A DNA stretch of 64,000 bases from Nostoc favosum CHAB5714 (GTDB taxonomy: Bacteria; Cyanobacteriota; Cyanobacteriia; Cyanobacteriales; Nostocaceae), in contig NZ_JAIVFQ010000035.1 in the NCBI RefSeq assembly GCF_020829495.1, forward strand, positions 1-64,000, read 5' to 3'. The notes under the pieces were generated by a model. The model was not told the origin of the DNA and made no database searches. It worked only from the letters and a program-made list of their open reading frames with translations. Below are positions 36,183 to 46,935 of this stretch, one piece after another. The position numbers were made by a program, and so were the translations under genes. Each line of letters begins with the position of its first letter. Position 1 is the first letter of the stretch.

Positions 36183-37196
36183 CTAATTGGTAGTTTTTCG
36201 TTCTCTCTGAATGTTATAAGAAATGTCAAAAACTGATTTATTACCCATCACATAGTATTGAATTCGACGTTCGATAATATTGTTCAATCGCAAAATGAAA
36301 TCATAAAAAAAGTACGGGTTTTTACCCATTTCTGTCAATGCTGTTAACCATTTTCCTTCCTTTAGAGGCTCTACAACTTTAAGGTAAGCTAGATGTTTTT
36401 TATAGACTGAATTATTATAAGACAAAGCACGCATTAAAGCTGGATTTTTTTTCACAACTTCTTGTTGCATGAAAGAATTACTAGCATTCAAGTATTGATT
36501 TAGACGTGACAATTGGCTTTTATGTACAAGAGATCCGGGGCGTGAGCGGTAGAAATAATAGGGTTTTGGCTCAAGGAAAAAGCGAGCTCCTTTGATTAAG
36601 CATTTCATATCAATCCAAAAATCTTGACCCATCCTGATGGCATCATCATACTCGATGCCGTGCTTAACCAGAAATTCTCGTTTGAATAGAGGCTTGCTTA
36701 TACCAAGATGCAATCCTGGTTGTCCATAGACATCAGTTTCTACAAAATAAACGATATCAATTTGGAGAATTTTATCTATACGTTCTTCACTTTCTTGAAT
36801 CAATGTGCTCCAAGGAGATGTTTCGCCATCTTCGATTAAATAAAGATCGTCAGCAATCATGTCTGCATTTCTTTCGTTTGCCAGTGACACAAGCTTGGAC
36901 AATCTTTCGGGAGCATACCAATCATCTGAATCAAGCACAGCAATCCATTCTCCTTGGGCTGCTCTAAGGGCACGATTACGCGCAGCAGCAGCCCCAAGGT
37001 TTTGTTGATTAACTATTACTTTGAGACGTGGGTCAGTAAAACTTTTAGCGACTTCTACAGTTTTATCACTTGAAGCATCATCGACTATGATAACTTCAAT
37101 ATCTGTGAGCGTTTGCTCTAAAACTGACTCTATTGCCTTCGCAATATAAGCTTCAGTATTGTAAGCAGGGATAATGACAGAGACTTTAGGATTCAT
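36183..37196 (-). CDS. Family 2 glycosyltransferase
   Basis: 337 residues with a GT-A fold: PKVSVIIPAYNTEAYIAKAI, EVIIVDDASSDKTVEVAKSF, AARNRALRAAQGEWIAVLDS followed by DDWY (metal-binding DxD type). The C-terminal third, around KPYYFYRSRPGSL, matches family 2 members that build surface polysaccharides. No membrane helix. It stands alone, with no other polysaccharide genes nearby; donor and acceptor unknown. Confidence 0.9.
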   Translation of the reverse strand: MNPKVSVIIPAYNTEAYIAKAIESVLEQTLTDIEVIIVDDASSDKTVEVAKSFTDPRLKVIVNQQNLGAAAARNRALRAAQGEWIAVLDSDDWYAPERLSKLVSLANERNADMIADDLYLIEDGETSPWSTLIQESEERIDKILQIDIVYFVETDVYGQPGLHLGISKPLFKREFLVKHGIEYDDAIRMGQDFWIDMKCLIKGARFFLEPKPYYFYRSRPGSLVHKSQLSRLNQYLNASNSFMQQEVVKKNPALMRALSYNNSVYKKHLAYLKVVEPLKEGKWLTALTEMGKNPYFFYDFILRLNNIIERRIQYYVMGNKSVFDISYNIQRERKTTN

Positions 37197-37417
37197 GAAA
37201 CTGGACTCCAGACTACACGGTTCGGTAAAAATACTAAAAGTCTAACGATAATTTGATAATTTCTTATTTAGTATACAACTCAGTAGGTCAGTGAGAATAA
37301 ACGATGACTCTTTAAGATCAGGCATGAGAGATTGGACGTTAGAAAGCAGTGCCTTGCCAGAGTTGTTTGAGCCAGAGGCTTCCAGCCTAGAGGCATAGCA
37401 GTGAGGCAGCGCTACCC

Positions 37418-37864
37418 TTAGGTTGACTGACGCTCTAGGCTAGCTTCCATTGTGTTAGTTAAAAAATGACCAGCCAACATGCCACTGCTGAGGTAATATC
37501 TATCTTCCGAAATTCGGTGCAGGGTTTCAAAGCCACTACGACGTTGACGATCGCCTATTACCCAATAACGCTGCACAATAGTATCTAAACCAATCCAGCC
37601 TTCACCTTCAATCTGCCCCAAAATATTATGCTGGAGTAAAAAAGTGTACTGACGCTCTCCCTCATGCAGCCGCCCCTTGTATTGCAGAGAGATTTCTGAG
37701 CGATCGCTACCAGGAAATATCAGTTTTGTAGCCATAGTGAACCAGTTATCTCGATTCCAAGCTACCAAGGTCATACCCTTGACGCTGATTGGCATACCAT
37801 TACGTTCCAGCCAATTTCCCTGCATTGTCCAGCGTCCTGGTTCCAATAAAAAAGTATGAGCCAC
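37418..37864 (-). CDS. Conserved cyanobacterial protein of unknown function
   Basis: 148 residues, mostly beta strands by pattern (alternating hydrophobic residues, many Gly/Trp/Tyr): FLLEPGRWTMQGNWLERNG, YTFLLQHNILGQIEGEGWI, YYLSSGMLAGHFLTNTMEA. It could be a lipocalin-like beta barrel, but that is a guess from the strand pattern. No signal peptide. The stop lies close to 37418; anmK follows further upstream on the same strand with a 118-bp gap. Confidence 0.7.
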   Translation of the reverse strand: MAHTFLLEPGRWTMQGNWLERNGMPISVKGMTLVAWNRDNWFTMATKLIFPGSDRSEISLQYKGRLHEGERQYTFLLQHNILGQIEGEGWIGLDTIVQRYWVIGDRQRRSGFETLHRISEDRYYLSSGMLAGHFLTNTMEASLERQST

Positions 37865-37982
37865 CTTCTATATTCCCTGTCTTGATCGAGTGCCGCCAAG
37901 ACTATAGTTATAGCAGTGCTAAGTTGCGTTAGCGATAGCTCGGCGTTGAGCCAGTGCTGAATGAAGAAATTTTTTATCTTGT

Positions 37983-39299
37983 TTATTGTTCCTGTCTCAG
38001 CACTGAGTACTGATTTTGGTGAATTTCTCCCAAAAGCACTTCAAGAGGTGCCCCAGTCGCAGTAGGTAGGTTGCCAGGAATACCCAAAAGTCGCCAGTAG
38101 GCTAAAACTGCAAAGGCGATCGCTTCTTTAAAATCTGCACTCAAACCAACTTCATCTGTAGTCAAGACTGGTATTGATGGCAACAACAACTCTAATCGAC
38201 TTTTCAAATACAGATTGCGACTACCACCGCCACATAATAGTACTCTTTGTGGCATTTCCGGCAAAAAAGTGCGGTAACTATGAACAATTGAAGCAGCCGT
38301 AAGTTCAGTGAGAGTTGCCAGTATGTCGGCAGGGTTGAGCTGGTATGCTTGGGCATCTTCTAAACACTCATGCAGGTAAGTCACACCAAATAACTCTCGA
38401 CCAGTGGATTTGGGCGGCGGTAGATGAAAATAGTCTTGGTTGAGCCATTGTTCTACCAATGGATGGCAAGGAGTACCACTGCCTGCCCAATTGCCATTTT
38501 CATCGTAAGTTTTAGCACCAGCGCTTAAATGCTCCACCGCTAGATCCAACAGACTATTTCCTGGGCCAGTATCCCAAGCGCGAATTTTTGAGAGCCAGTC
38601 GCCATGCCGAGGCGGAATATAAGCAACATTACCAATACCACCAATATTTTGAATACAACGCCCTTCTTCAGGATGACTGAGTAAATAGGCATCTACTCTA
38701 GGCACGAGAGGCGCACCATGACCACCAATAGCGATATCAGCGACGCGAAAGTTGCTCATCGTTGTAATGCTCGTAAGATGGGCAATTAATGCACCGCGCC
38801 CTAGTTGGAGACTGTAGCCTAGTGGGGAGTGGGCACAGAGGCGATTAATTGCGTCTGTACTAGGGAGTGGGCTTGCCGTGAGCGTAGCCGAACGGGAGTA
38901 GGGAGTGGTTTTGTTTCCCATTTCCCTATCCGCAGGTGGTCGATGATAAACTGTCTGACCGTGGGAGCCAATGAGAGTAGCTGGCTGATGACCAATTTGA
39001 ATATTTTGGGCGGCTTGGGCAAAGACAATAGCGATCGCATCATCTATTTCTGCCAATTCTGCCATTGAGATGGCAACGCCTGCACCAACTGCCAATATTC
39101 TTTCTCTGAGTTCAGATGGATAAGGATATGTTGCCCCAGCTACCAACTCAACTTTGAGATCCAATTCTGTACCGGAAATTTCTACCAACACAGCGTCTAT
39201 GCCATCTACGGATGTGCCACTAATTAAACCGATAACGCGAGTAGGGACAGCAACTTCTTCGGTTGGATGCATTGATAAAGATTCTTTTGTTGATTGCAA
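37983..39299 (-). CDS. anmK: Anhydro-N-acetylmuramic acid kinase with in-frame insertion
   Basis: Phosphorylates 1,6-anhydro-MurNAc during peptidoglycan recycling. Motifs: [80 protein letters not shown] and [13 protein letters not shown]. Between HRPPADRE and GYSLQLGRG are ~34 extra residues (about 127-160) rich in Ser/Thr/Pro, encoded by a repeat-like GC-rich segment at 38820-38921. The frame is kept, so the protein may still fold with a surface loop. Start: ATG 39299 or ATG 39272 ([13 protein letters not shown]). Confidence 0.9.
   Translation of the reverse strand: MQSTKESLSMHPTEEVAVPTRVIGLISGTSVDGIDAVLVEISGTELDLKVELVAGATYPYPSELRERILAVGAGVAISMAELAEIDDAIAIVFAQAAQNIQIGHQPATLIGSHGQTVYHRPPADREMGNKTTPYSRSATLTASPLPSTDAINRLCAHSPLGYSLQLGRGALIAHLTSITTMSNFRVADIAIGGHGAPLVPRVDAYLLSHPEEGRCIQNIGGIGNVAYIPPRHGDWLSKIRAWDTGPGNSLLDLAVEHLSAGAKTYDENGNWAGSGTPCHPLVEQWLNQDYFHLPPPKSTGRELFGVTYLHECLEDAQAYQLNPADILATLTELTAASIVHSYRTFLPEMPQRVLLCGGGSRNLYLKSRLELLLPSIPVLTTDEVGLSADFKEAIAFAVLAYWRLLGIPGNLPTATGAPLEVLLGEIHQNQYSVLRQEQ
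38820..38921. repeat. Repeat-derived insertion within anmK
   Basis: On the plus strand it starts near TAGTGGGGAGTGGGCACAG and contains CTAGGGAGTGGGCTTGCCG, then GTAGCCGAACGGGAGTAGGG and GAGTGG copies, the look of the GGGAGT short repeats and GCGTAGCC palindromes found between genes. It is absent from the usual AnmK alignment as I know it. Confidence 0.7.
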
Positions 39300-39760
39300 C
39301 AGGTAGTTTAATTCATGTTACTACCGATGTCAAAAAAACTCAGATGGCATAGTTGACTGGAGAAAGAGGAGTAGGCACAAGGGAAGAATGTCAAAACCAA
39401 TAGCAATGACCACGTATCTATTTCTATTGATCAGGAAACAGGCTTCTCCAAGACTGTCCGTTATCTTTATTAGTCCTTAATAATGACAACATCCGAAGAT
39501 ACAAATTCTTAATATATATAATCTAAATTTACAACTTTTTTATCTTCAGATAAAGAACAGATAGGTTATCCATTATTTTGCCAAGTGAAACTACTTATTT
39601 AGATCCTAAAAAACAGCAAAATATCTGCCAGATATATGGATTTACCAGTAAGTGAGAATCCAGTGATTTCATCGTGTTGTTTCTTATATAAGGCATTCCA
39701 TAATGAATTCAAGTCGCACAACGAATTAATCAACAAATAGAAATACAGAATCTCAAAATT
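39300..39760. other. AT-rich intergenic region
   Basis: 461 bp between the divergent anmK and PEP-CTERM genes. No repeat family or gene recognised. It should contain both promoters. Confidence 0.6.
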
Positions 39761-40531
39761 ATGTCTTTTAAAAAAATTGCTTGCATCGCTGCTCTATCTT
39801 TATCTGCAATCTCTTCATTTATCTATGCAGGTTCTGCCCAGGCTATTTCCTTCAAAATGACCACAGGCATTGCAGGCCCTAATGGAGAAACTAACCAAGG
39901 TGCTTTTTCTGAGTTTACTAAGCTTCCCGGTACGACAACTATTAATTTCAATGATGGTAAAGTACCAACCACTGGTTTCGCTAAGTACTCATTTGAGAAC
40001 ACAAGTGGAACCAGCAGCGTTAGGTCAGATGTATGGGCACCTCCTGGTGTGAAAGATACAGACATTAATAAAAGTAGCTATTTGGCAGTTTTCAACGGTG
40101 ATAAAGTCACAATTAACCTTGACGGTTACCTCAATTATTTCGGTATTGACTGGGGAGCTATCAGTGCCAATAACACGTTCTCCTTCTACAATGGCAATAC
40201 TCTGATCAAGACATTTACAACTGCGGATGTGAACCCAGTTGCTCCAACTCATGGCTCACAGCAGAATGGTGAAGGTAGTGGCTACGTTCACTTCTACTCA
40301 AATAGTACCAACGATATTTTCAATAAGATTGTCATCTCCCAAACAAGCACAAATGGTGGTGGATTTGAAAGCGACAACCATTCTTTCCATTCAGGAACTG
40401 ACAGATTTACAGGTTTTGACCCTAAAGCTGTTCCTGAGCCTAGTGTTATCTTGGGTATGCTGACTGTAGGTGGTATGTTTCTTCGCAAGCGCAAGAACGA
40501 GAAGTTGCAAAGCGTCAGCCAATCTCATTAA
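39761..40531 (+). CDS. PEP-CTERM sorting domain protein
   Basis: Exported protein, 256 residues. A Sec signal (MSFKKIACIAALSLSAISSF, cleavage near AQA-ISF) leads to a beta-rich extracellular domain. At the C-terminus is the tripartite PEP-CTERM tag: VPEPSVILGML, a hydrophobic stretch (TVGGMFL) and a basic cluster RKRKNEK. Such proteins are processed by an exosortase and placed on the cell surface or in the matrix. There is no exosortase in this window. The strong terminator at 40652 follows. Confidence 0.9.
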   Translation: MSFKKIACIAALSLSAISSFIYAGSAQAISFKMTTGIAGPNGETNQGAFSEFTKLPGTTTINFNDGKVPTTGFAKYSFENTSGTSSVRSDVWAPPGVKDTDINKSSYLAVFNGDKVTINLDGYLNYFGIDWGAISANNTFSFYNGNTLIKTFTTADVNPVAPTHGSQQNGEGSGYVHFYSNSTNDIFNKIVISQTSTNGGGFESDNHSFHSGTDRFTGFDPKAVPEPSVILGMLTVGGMFLRKRKNEKLQSVSQSH

Positions 40532-40651
40532 ATCTTGGCTCAGTAAGATTTTCCTGATTTTGTCTATACCCTAACTCCAGGCTCTACGTTCGCGTAGTGT
40601 GCCGTAAGCTGGATTTAAAAACTTCCGACGACAATTTAATATTAAATACAA

Positions 40652-40687
40652 ATTAGGGCGAGCTTACTTAGGTAAACTCGCCCTAAT
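40652..40687 (+). terminator. Rho-independent terminator after the PEP-CTERM gene
   Basis: Arms ATTAGGGCGAGCTTA and TAAACTCGCCCTAAT pair with one mismatch around CTTAGG and are followed by CCTTTTGC. It lies 120 bp beyond the stop codon. Confidence 0.8.
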
Positions 40688-40827
40688 CCTTTTGCAATTG
40701 ATGATCAGATTTTCTCCTACGGACAACGCAACCCATAGCAAGCTTTCAGAGTAGGACTGACACAAAGCCCACATCCTAAGAATCGATATGATAGAAAAGT
40801 AGATAAAACTTAAAAAATATTTATCGA

Positions 40828-42246
40828 ATGGTGCTTCAATCATCTGGCTTGTCCAAGGTCAAAGACTCATTAACACAAAAAATCTTCTTGGGTAATGAAC
40901 CCAATGCGGAGTTAATTGCAATTCTCACCGTTTATTTTGTCCAAGGAATTTTAGGGTTATCGCGTCTAGCCGTTAGCTTTTTCCTCAAAGATGAACTGCT
41001 GCTGAGTCCAGTCCAGGTGTCGGCGCTATTGGGAATTGTCTTCCTACCTTGGATGATCAAGCCGGTGTTTGGTTTCATCTCTGATGGCTTGCCCATATTT
41101 GGCTATCGTCGGCGTCCTTACTTGATTTTATCCGGGATACTGGGAACTGCTTCTTGGGCGAGTCTGGCCACAATAGTTCATACTAGCTGGGCAGCTACAT
41201 TAGCGATCGCTCTTGGTTCTCTCTCTGTCGCCATGAGTGATGTCATAGTTGACTCGCTGGTTGTGGAACGAGCTAGAGGCGAATCCCAAGCAAAAGCCGG
41301 TTCATTACAATCTCTGTGCTGGGGTGCTTCTGCGATCGGAGGTTTGATAACAGCATACTTTAGCGGTCTGCTGCTCCAATACTTTACTACCCGTACTGTC
41401 TTTGGAATTACCGCCTTATTCCCTCTCATCGTTTCAGGAGTAGCTTGGTTAATTACTGAGTTCCCCGTTAGCAAAGATTCTCAAGATAGTAATCAGACCA
41501 ACTCTTTACCAATAAAACATCAACTGGGGCAGCTACGCCAAGCCATTACCCAAAAAAGAATTTGGCTACCAACGGCGTTTATCTTCATCTGGCAAGCTAC
41601 CCCAAATGCTGACTCAGCCTTTTTCTACTTCGCTACCAACGAACTCCACTTTGAACCAGAATTTTTGGGGCGAGTCCACTTGGTGACAAGTTTCGCTTCT
41701 TTAGCAGGTGTTTGGATTTTTCAACGTTTCCTCAAAAACATCCCTTTTCGCGTGATTTTTGCTTGGAGTACTGTCCTTTCGTCAATTTTGGGGATGACGA
41801 TGCTGTTGTTAGTGACTCACGCAAACAGGCGATTAGGTATAGATGACCACTGGTTTAGTTTGGGTGATAGCCTGATTCTCTCTGTGATGGGGAAAATTGC
41901 CTTTATGCAAGTGATGGTGCTAGCAGCAAGGCTTTGTCCCTCTGGTGTGGAAGCGACATTATTTGCCTTGTTAATGTCGGTGTTTAATTCAGCAGGAACG
42001 GTTTCCCATGCATTCGGGGCATTAATCACCTATTGGCTGGGGATTACCGCAACGAACTTTGAATCACTTTGGCTATTGGTAGTAATTACTAACCTCAGCA
42101 CGCTGTTACCCTTACCATTTATCAACTGGCTACCTGCTGCTGAAGAAGAAACTGAGACATCCAAAGATGGGGAACAAGCGTTTTTGCCAGATTTGATGTC
42201 TGAGTTGGTACTGAGAGAACCAGAGTCGGAAAAAAATTCTTTTTAG
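40828..42246 (+). CDS. Folate/biopterin (FBT) family transporter
   Basis: Major facilitator superfamily member of the BT1/FBT group, 472 residues with about 12 membrane helices. Family features: TVYFVQGILGLSRLAVSFFL, PWMIKPVFGFISDGLPIFGY followed by RRRPYLILSG, and DVIVDSLVVERARGESQAKA. Cyanobacterial homologues move folates or pterins across the cytoplasmic membrane; the actual substrate here is not known. No operon partner is visible. Confidence 0.92.
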   Translation: MVLQSSGLSKVKDSLTQKIFLGNEPNAELIAILTVYFVQGILGLSRLAVSFFLKDELLLSPVQVSALLGIVFLPWMIKPVFGFISDGLPIFGYRRRPYLILSGILGTASWASLATIVHTSWAATLAIALGSLSVAMSDVIVDSLVVERARGESQAKAGSLQSLCWGASAIGGLITAYFSGLLLQYFTTRTVFGITALFPLIVSGVAWLITEFPVSKDSQDSNQTNSLPIKHQLGQLRQAITQKRIWLPTAFIFIWQATPNADSAFFYFATNELHFEPEFLGRVHLVTSFASLAGVWIFQRFLKNIPFRVIFAWSTVLSSILGMTMLLLVTHANRRLGIDDHWFSLGDSLILSVMGKIAFMQVMVLAARLCPSGVEATLFALLMSVFNSAGTVSHAFGALITYWLGITATNFESLWLLVVITNLSTLLPLPFINWLPAAEEETETSKDGEQAFLPDLMSELVLREPESEKNSF

Positions 42247-42679
42247 CGGCTAAATATTTTCGTGCAAAGTAACAATAATAGGACTAGTACAGCGTGGCGT
42301 AAATCAAGCTACCATTTTAAAACTTGCAAAAGCCTTAATATACAAAATTTTTGACTTTTGAGAGCCAGTTGCTAAAGAGCGGGAACGCTAAGAGCGTAGT
42401 TTGCTTCCCCGTAGGGGTACAAATCGGCAGAGCCGACGCCAGTCGCTCATGGGGGAAACCCCTTGGCGCTAGCCTCTCCCTTTGGGAGAAGACCGCGCTG
42501 GCTCCTTTTGATTTTTGACTTCCGCCTTGCGGTACTAACGCTTTCAAGGTGGTGAAATTTAGAACGAGAATTGGTTATTTCAACCTTCAAAAAGCCCAAG
42601 ATATGAGCGGAGGATTCAAGATGGTAGCACTGAAACAACGTATCTTCGTTGGCCACCTTGAAAGGGCTAGTTCTAGTTC
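42247..42679. other. Repeat-rich intergenic region
   Basis: 433 bp. Palindromic repeats include CTTCCCCGTAGGGG, GAGCCGACGCCAGTCGC, CTCTCCCTTTGGGAGAAG and ACTTCCGCCTTGCGGTACT (complement of the unit at 13030). No gene. Confidence 0.7.
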
Positions 42680-44023
42680 TTATGCAAAATTGACTTCTAG
42701 GGTATAAGAAAAATCAGCTATAGAGGTGCTACCAGAGAAAACTCCGCCATCTTCAAGCGAGAAACCAAATTTACTCACTGAAATGGAGTACGTACCTGTA
42801 CCCAGGGAACTAGTGATTAATGATCCCTGGCCTGAGCCACCATCGTCGTTCCTTTGTAATAAACTTCCAGCGCTGTCAAACAGATTGAGAACTGTATCTC
42901 CCGATGTCACCGTACTGATAGTGACAGTTCCTGGATTTGCTAAAGAAAATGTAAAAAAGTCGAAATCGGAATTATCCCCTGGTTGAACTGTTGTTAACTG
43001 GGCCAAGAGATTAATGTCTGAGCCTAATGATAAGGAACCTAAACCTTCAGCGCTGTCTAGTGAGTTGTTTGTAGCTTCTCCAGCATTTTCCCGCTCATAG
43101 AAAAGGAAGTCATCACTATCAAGTCTGAGATTGGTTTTCCCCTGGACAATACCTATGCTCTCATCTTGCTCTGCTCCTGGTTTGTCTAACAATATTCGTG
43201 TGTTGCTTCCAACAACTTGCAGGCGGTAGTCTTGTAGAGGTCCTTTGAGTTCAATTCGATCTTGGCTAGAGTCGAAGTCAATAATAGTAGCCAAGTCCCC
43301 AAAACCAGGACTGGTAATGTTGTTATCGTCGTAGAAAACATTTACAGCGTTCCCTAGGATAAATCTATCTACCCCAGCCCCGCCAGTGAAGTTATCAGTT
43401 TCTCCTATTCCAGGTGGAAGCGGACTACCAGGGAAAACACCGATGAGGATGTCGTCTCCAGACCCGCCATTGAGTACGTCATTGCTGGGCCCGCCTTGTA
43501 GACTATCATTGCCATCACCACCATTGAGGATATCATTGCCATTATTACCATCTAGAGTGTCATTGCCTCCTACGCCATTCAAAGTGTTGTTAGAAGTATT
43601 ACCAAAAAGGAAGTTGCTAACACTGTTACCTGTCCCGTTGATGTCGCTACCTTCCCTCAACCTCAAGTTTTCCAGATTGGTGCCTAGTGCGTAGGTGACA
43701 GAAGACCGGACGCTATCTGTGCCTGAATTCGCAGCCTCTGTAATTCTATCAAGAGTAGTGTCAACGAAGTAAGTGTCGTCGCCTGCACCACCTATTAGAG
43801 TGTCAGTACCCAAGCCCCCATCAAGTGTGTCATTGCCATCCCCACCGATTAGACTGTCGTTTGCCGTCCCACCTGCGAGGGAATCGTTACCAGCCAAACC
43901 ATTCAAGATATCGTTACCGGAGGGACTATTGGCATTACCACCACTAGCCCAACCAACTATCGTGTCATTTCCTGAAGTCCCAGAAAGATTGTCAGCAGTT
44001 GTTTTGCCGAAAATAAATGCCAT
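42680..44023 (-). CDS. RTX calcium-binding repeat protein with PPC domain (copy A)
   Basis: 447 residues. N-terminal and central parts are glycine/aspartate nonapeptide repeats of GGxGxDxLx type (GGDGNDTLDGGLGTDTLIGG; GGNDTLDGNNGNDILNGGDG), which form calcium-bound beta rolls in secreted RTX proteins. A linker (FYDDNNITSPGFGDLATIID) leads to a C-terminal PPC domain (DFDFFTFSLANPGTVTISTV, LGTGTYSISVSKFG). There is no cleaved signal; secretion through a type I system is usual for this class. It is a close duplicate of the 45172 gene but lacks 140 residues near the N-terminus. Confidence 0.9.
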   Translation of the reverse strand: MAFIFGKTTADNLSGTSGNDTIVGWASGGNANSPSGNDILNGLAGNDSLAGGTANDSLIGGDGNDTLDGGLGTDTLIGGAGDDTYFVDTTLDRITEAANSGTDSVRSSVTYALGTNLENLRLREGSDINGTGNSVSNFLFGNTSNNTLNGVGGNDTLDGNNGNDILNGGDGNDSLQGGPSNDVLNGGSGDDILIGVFPGSPLPPGIGETDNFTGGAGVDRFILGNAVNVFYDDNNITSPGFGDLATIIDFDSSQDRIELKGPLQDYRLQVVGSNTRILLDKPGAEQDESIGIVQGKTNLRLDSDDFLFYERENAGEATNNSLDSAEGLGSLSLGSDINLLAQLTTVQPGDNSDFDFFTFSLANPGTVTISTVTSGDTVLNLFDSAGSLLQRNDDGGSGQGSLITSSLGTGTYSISVSKFGFSLEDGGVFSGSTSIADFSYTLEVNFA

Positions 44024-45171
44024 GTTATTTCTCCTGAATTTCTCACTAATACGTAAGTTCAGCCTCAGTCAAAGAATTATTCATCAGTTCAATGTAGATT
44101 ACTTACCATTTGTGTGATCTAAGTTAAAAACCACTAATTATTTGGTTAATAACTTCTAAAGAAAAAATATCCACTTATTTATTGTGGGCTGACCCGAAAA
44201 GCACGCCTTTGCTTGCGGTTGAGCGAGACGCCTACTCTAAAAAATTAGATAATTTATTTTTTGAAAGTCCCTTAATTTATAACCCAAATGGTAAGTAATT
44301 AGATCAAATGCTTGGGTTCTTTTTCCAAACTTTTTTTACCGAAGCTGTAATTATTTAAATATCATGAAATACAATGTTACGTCAACTTTTTTTCCAAGTT
44401 ATCAAAATGTTAATAGATATGATTGATAATACATTGAAATACGCACGTACTTTTTAATTAATTATTGTTTTAAACTAATGATAATGATTTTTTTGGTGAA
44501 CGTTGCAAGATTTTCAGATGAACGCAATATCTTTGTTAAGTTAAGTTTCAATATCATTTTTTTACCAAAAGATAATTTTGCATTAAAAAATGGATTGTAA
44601 AATTTCCAAGTTTCATTGATATATTAATCCAGGAATTATTGCACTTAATAAAACTTAGGCTTTACATAAATTTTATATACAGCAGAATTCAGAATTCAGG
44701 AGCGGAGCCGGAGACGCTCCGCCGAGGCGTCAGAATGGGCTACGCCCCGCTACGCTAATAGAAGTAAAACAGGCTTTATAGCTGGCTTTGAGACGCGAGC
44801 TTGTGTACAACACTTTCCTTGAAATCCGCTGTAGTTATTTAGGATTGGAAAATTAGCGCTGCCTTGTAAATAGTCTTTTGTCGGGTAAGGGGCAATACAG
44901 TTCAGTTAAGCATTTATTTCTTCTCTCAGTGCCGCGCCAGTTGCTTCTCCCAAGGGGAGACGCTGCGCGAACAAGTCGGGGAACCGCAAGGGCGCACTGG
45001 CTCTCTGCGCCTCTGTGGTTCGTTAAAAAACTTGACTTTGCTAAAAGGTTTTAGCCTTAACCCAAACGTATTGGGGTAAGGGGGACACGTCGCCGTGTTC
45101 CCTTAGCCAAGAGGAAAAGTATCCTTGAATCTGCCTTGTGATGTCAGGACTTTCTTAAGTTGACAACGTTC
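44024..45171. other. Intergenic region between RTX copies, itself part of the duplication
   Basis: 1148 bp. About 44024-44330 matches 46936-47230 (upstream of copy B) base for base with scattered changes, and 44897-45085 (TACAGTTCAGTTAAGCATTT onward) matches 47446-47655. AT-rich elsewhere; a palindromic GGAGCGGAGCCGGAGACGCT repeat lies at about 44700. No gene. Confidence 0.8.
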
Positions 45172-46935
45172 TTATACCAAACTGACTTCTAGGGTATAAG
45201 AAAGATCAGGTATAGAGGTGCTACCAGAGAAAATTCCGCCATTTTCAGGCAAGAAAGCAAATTTACTCACTGAAATGGAGTACGTACCTGCACCCAGAGA
45301 ACTAGTGATTAATGACCCCTGGTCTAAGCCACTATCGTCGTCACTTTGTAATAAAGTTCCAGCACTGTCAAACAGACCGAGAACTGTATCTCCCGATGTC
45401 ACCGTACTGATAGTGACAGTTCCTGGATTTGCTAAAGAAAATGTAAAAAAGTCGAAATCGGAATTATCCCCTGGTTGAACTGTTGTTAACTGGGCCAAGA
45501 GATTAACGTCTGAGCCTGATGATAAGGAACCTAAACCTTCAGCGCTGTCTAGTGAGTTGTTTGTACCTTCTCCAGCATTTTCCCGCTCATAGAAAAGGAA
45601 GTCATCACTATCAAGTCTGAGATTGGTTTTTCCTTGCAGAATACCTATGATTTCATCTTGCTCTGCTCCTAGTTTGTCTAACAATATTCGCGTGTTGCTT
45701 CCAACAACTTGCAGGCTGTAGTCTTGTAGAGGTCCTTTGAGTTCAATTCGATCTTGGCTAGAGTCGAAGTCAATAATAGTAGCCAAGTCCCCAAAACCAG
45801 GACTGGTAGTGTTGTTATCGTCGTAGAAAACATTTACAGCGTCCCCCAGGATAAATCTATCTACCCCAGTCCCGCCAGTGAAGTTATCAGTTTCCGCTAT
45901 TCCAGGTGGAAGCGGACTACCAGGGAAAACACCGATGAGGATGTCGTCTCCAGACCCGCCATTGAGTACGTCATTGCCGGGCCCGCCTTGTAGACTATCA
46001 TTGCCATCACCACCATTGAGGATATCATTGCCATTATTACCATCTAGAGTGTCATTGCCTCCTACGCCATTCAAAGTGTTGTTAGAAGTATTACCAAAAA
46101 GGAAGTTGCTAACACTGTTACCTGTCCCGTTGATGTCGCTACCTTCCCTCAACCTCAAGTTTTCCAGATTGGTGCCTAGTGCGTAGGTGACAGAAGACCG
46201 GACGCTATCTGTGCCTGAATTCGCAGCCTCTGTAATCCTATCAAGAGTAGTGTCAACGAAGTAAGTGTCGTCGCCTGCACCACCTATTAGAGTGTCGTTT
46301 CCTATGCCCCCATCAAGTGTGTCATCGCCATTATTACCGGATAATCGGTTATCTTGCGTGTCGCCAACAATGCTGTCATTTCCATTTGTGCCGATGACAT
46401 TATCAAAGTTGACTGCTGTATATGACAATGTTCCCAAGCCAGGAACGTTATTGGCAACCAAACTTTGGGTTCGCAGGTTAACGGTGATAGCTACTCCAGC
46501 CAAAGATTGGGATGCATCTATGGTGTTGTTGGCAACATTAGCATTAGCAATAACCTTTTCTACTCTAAAGAGTTGGTCTTGCCCAAATCCGCCAGCTTTT
46601 TCAATGGTTCCAACACCTGACAAGGTAATGCTCTGACCTAGTTGACTGTAGTCTGCGGTATCTATGCCATCTCCGCCATTAATGCTGTCGTTACCCTGAC
46701 TGCCTCTAAAGGTATCACTGCCTGCATCACCTATTAGAGTGTCATTGCCATTTCCACCGATTAGACTGTCGTTTGCCGTTCCACCTGCGAGGGAATCGTT
46801 ACCATCTGCACCATTTAAAGTGTCGTTACCGGAGGGACTATTGGCATCACCACCACTAGCCCAACCAACTATCGTGTCATTTCCCGAAGTCCCAGAAAGA
46901 TTGTCAGCAGTTGTTTTGCCGAAAATAAATGCCAT
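45172..46935 (-). CDS. RTX calcium-binding repeat protein with PPC domain (copy B)
   Basis: 587 residues, almost identical to copy A in its first ~75 and last ~370 residues. It differs by a 140-residue block that includes DSINGGDGIDTADYSQLGQS, a beta-rich stretch (TIEKAGGFGQDQLFRVEKVI) and another repeat group (NGNDSIVGDTQDNRLSGNNG). Copy A may have lost this block by recombination between GNDTL repeats, or B gained it. The C-terminal PPC domain is as in copy A. Likely secreted and calcium-bound, role unknown. Confidence 0.9.
   Translation of the reverse strand: MAFIFGKTTADNLSGTSGNDTIVGWASGGDANSPSGNDTLNGADGNDSLAGGTANDSLIGGNGNDTLIGDAGSDTFRGSQGNDSINGGDGIDTADYSQLGQSITLSGVGTIEKAGGFGQDQLFRVEKVIANANVANNTIDASQSLAGVAITVNLRTQSLVANNVPGLGTLSYTAVNFDNVIGTNGNDSIVGDTQDNRLSGNNGDDTLDGGIGNDTLIGGAGDDTYFVDTTLDRITEAANSGTDSVRSSVTYALGTNLENLRLREGSDINGTGNSVSNFLFGNTSNNTLNGVGGNDTLDGNNGNDILNGGDGNDSLQGGPGNDVLNGGSGDDILIGVFPGSPLPPGIAETDNFTGGTGVDRFILGDAVNVFYDDNNTTSPGFGDLATIIDFDSSQDRIELKGPLQDYSLQVVGSNTRILLDKLGAEQDEIIGILQGKTNLRLDSDDFLFYERENAGEGTNNSLDSAEGLGSLSSGSDVNLLAQLTTVQPGDNSDFDFFTFSLANPGTVTISTVTSGDTVLGLFDSAGTLLQSDDDSGLDQGSLITSSLGAGTYSISVSKFAFLPENGGIFSGSTSIPDLSYTLEVSLV

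Noticed and set aside
43386-44117. Plus-strand Pro/Ser-rich frames opposite the RTX genes
   Set aside because: The GGxGxD codons read backwards give open Pro/Ser frames; the RTX strand is clearly coding.
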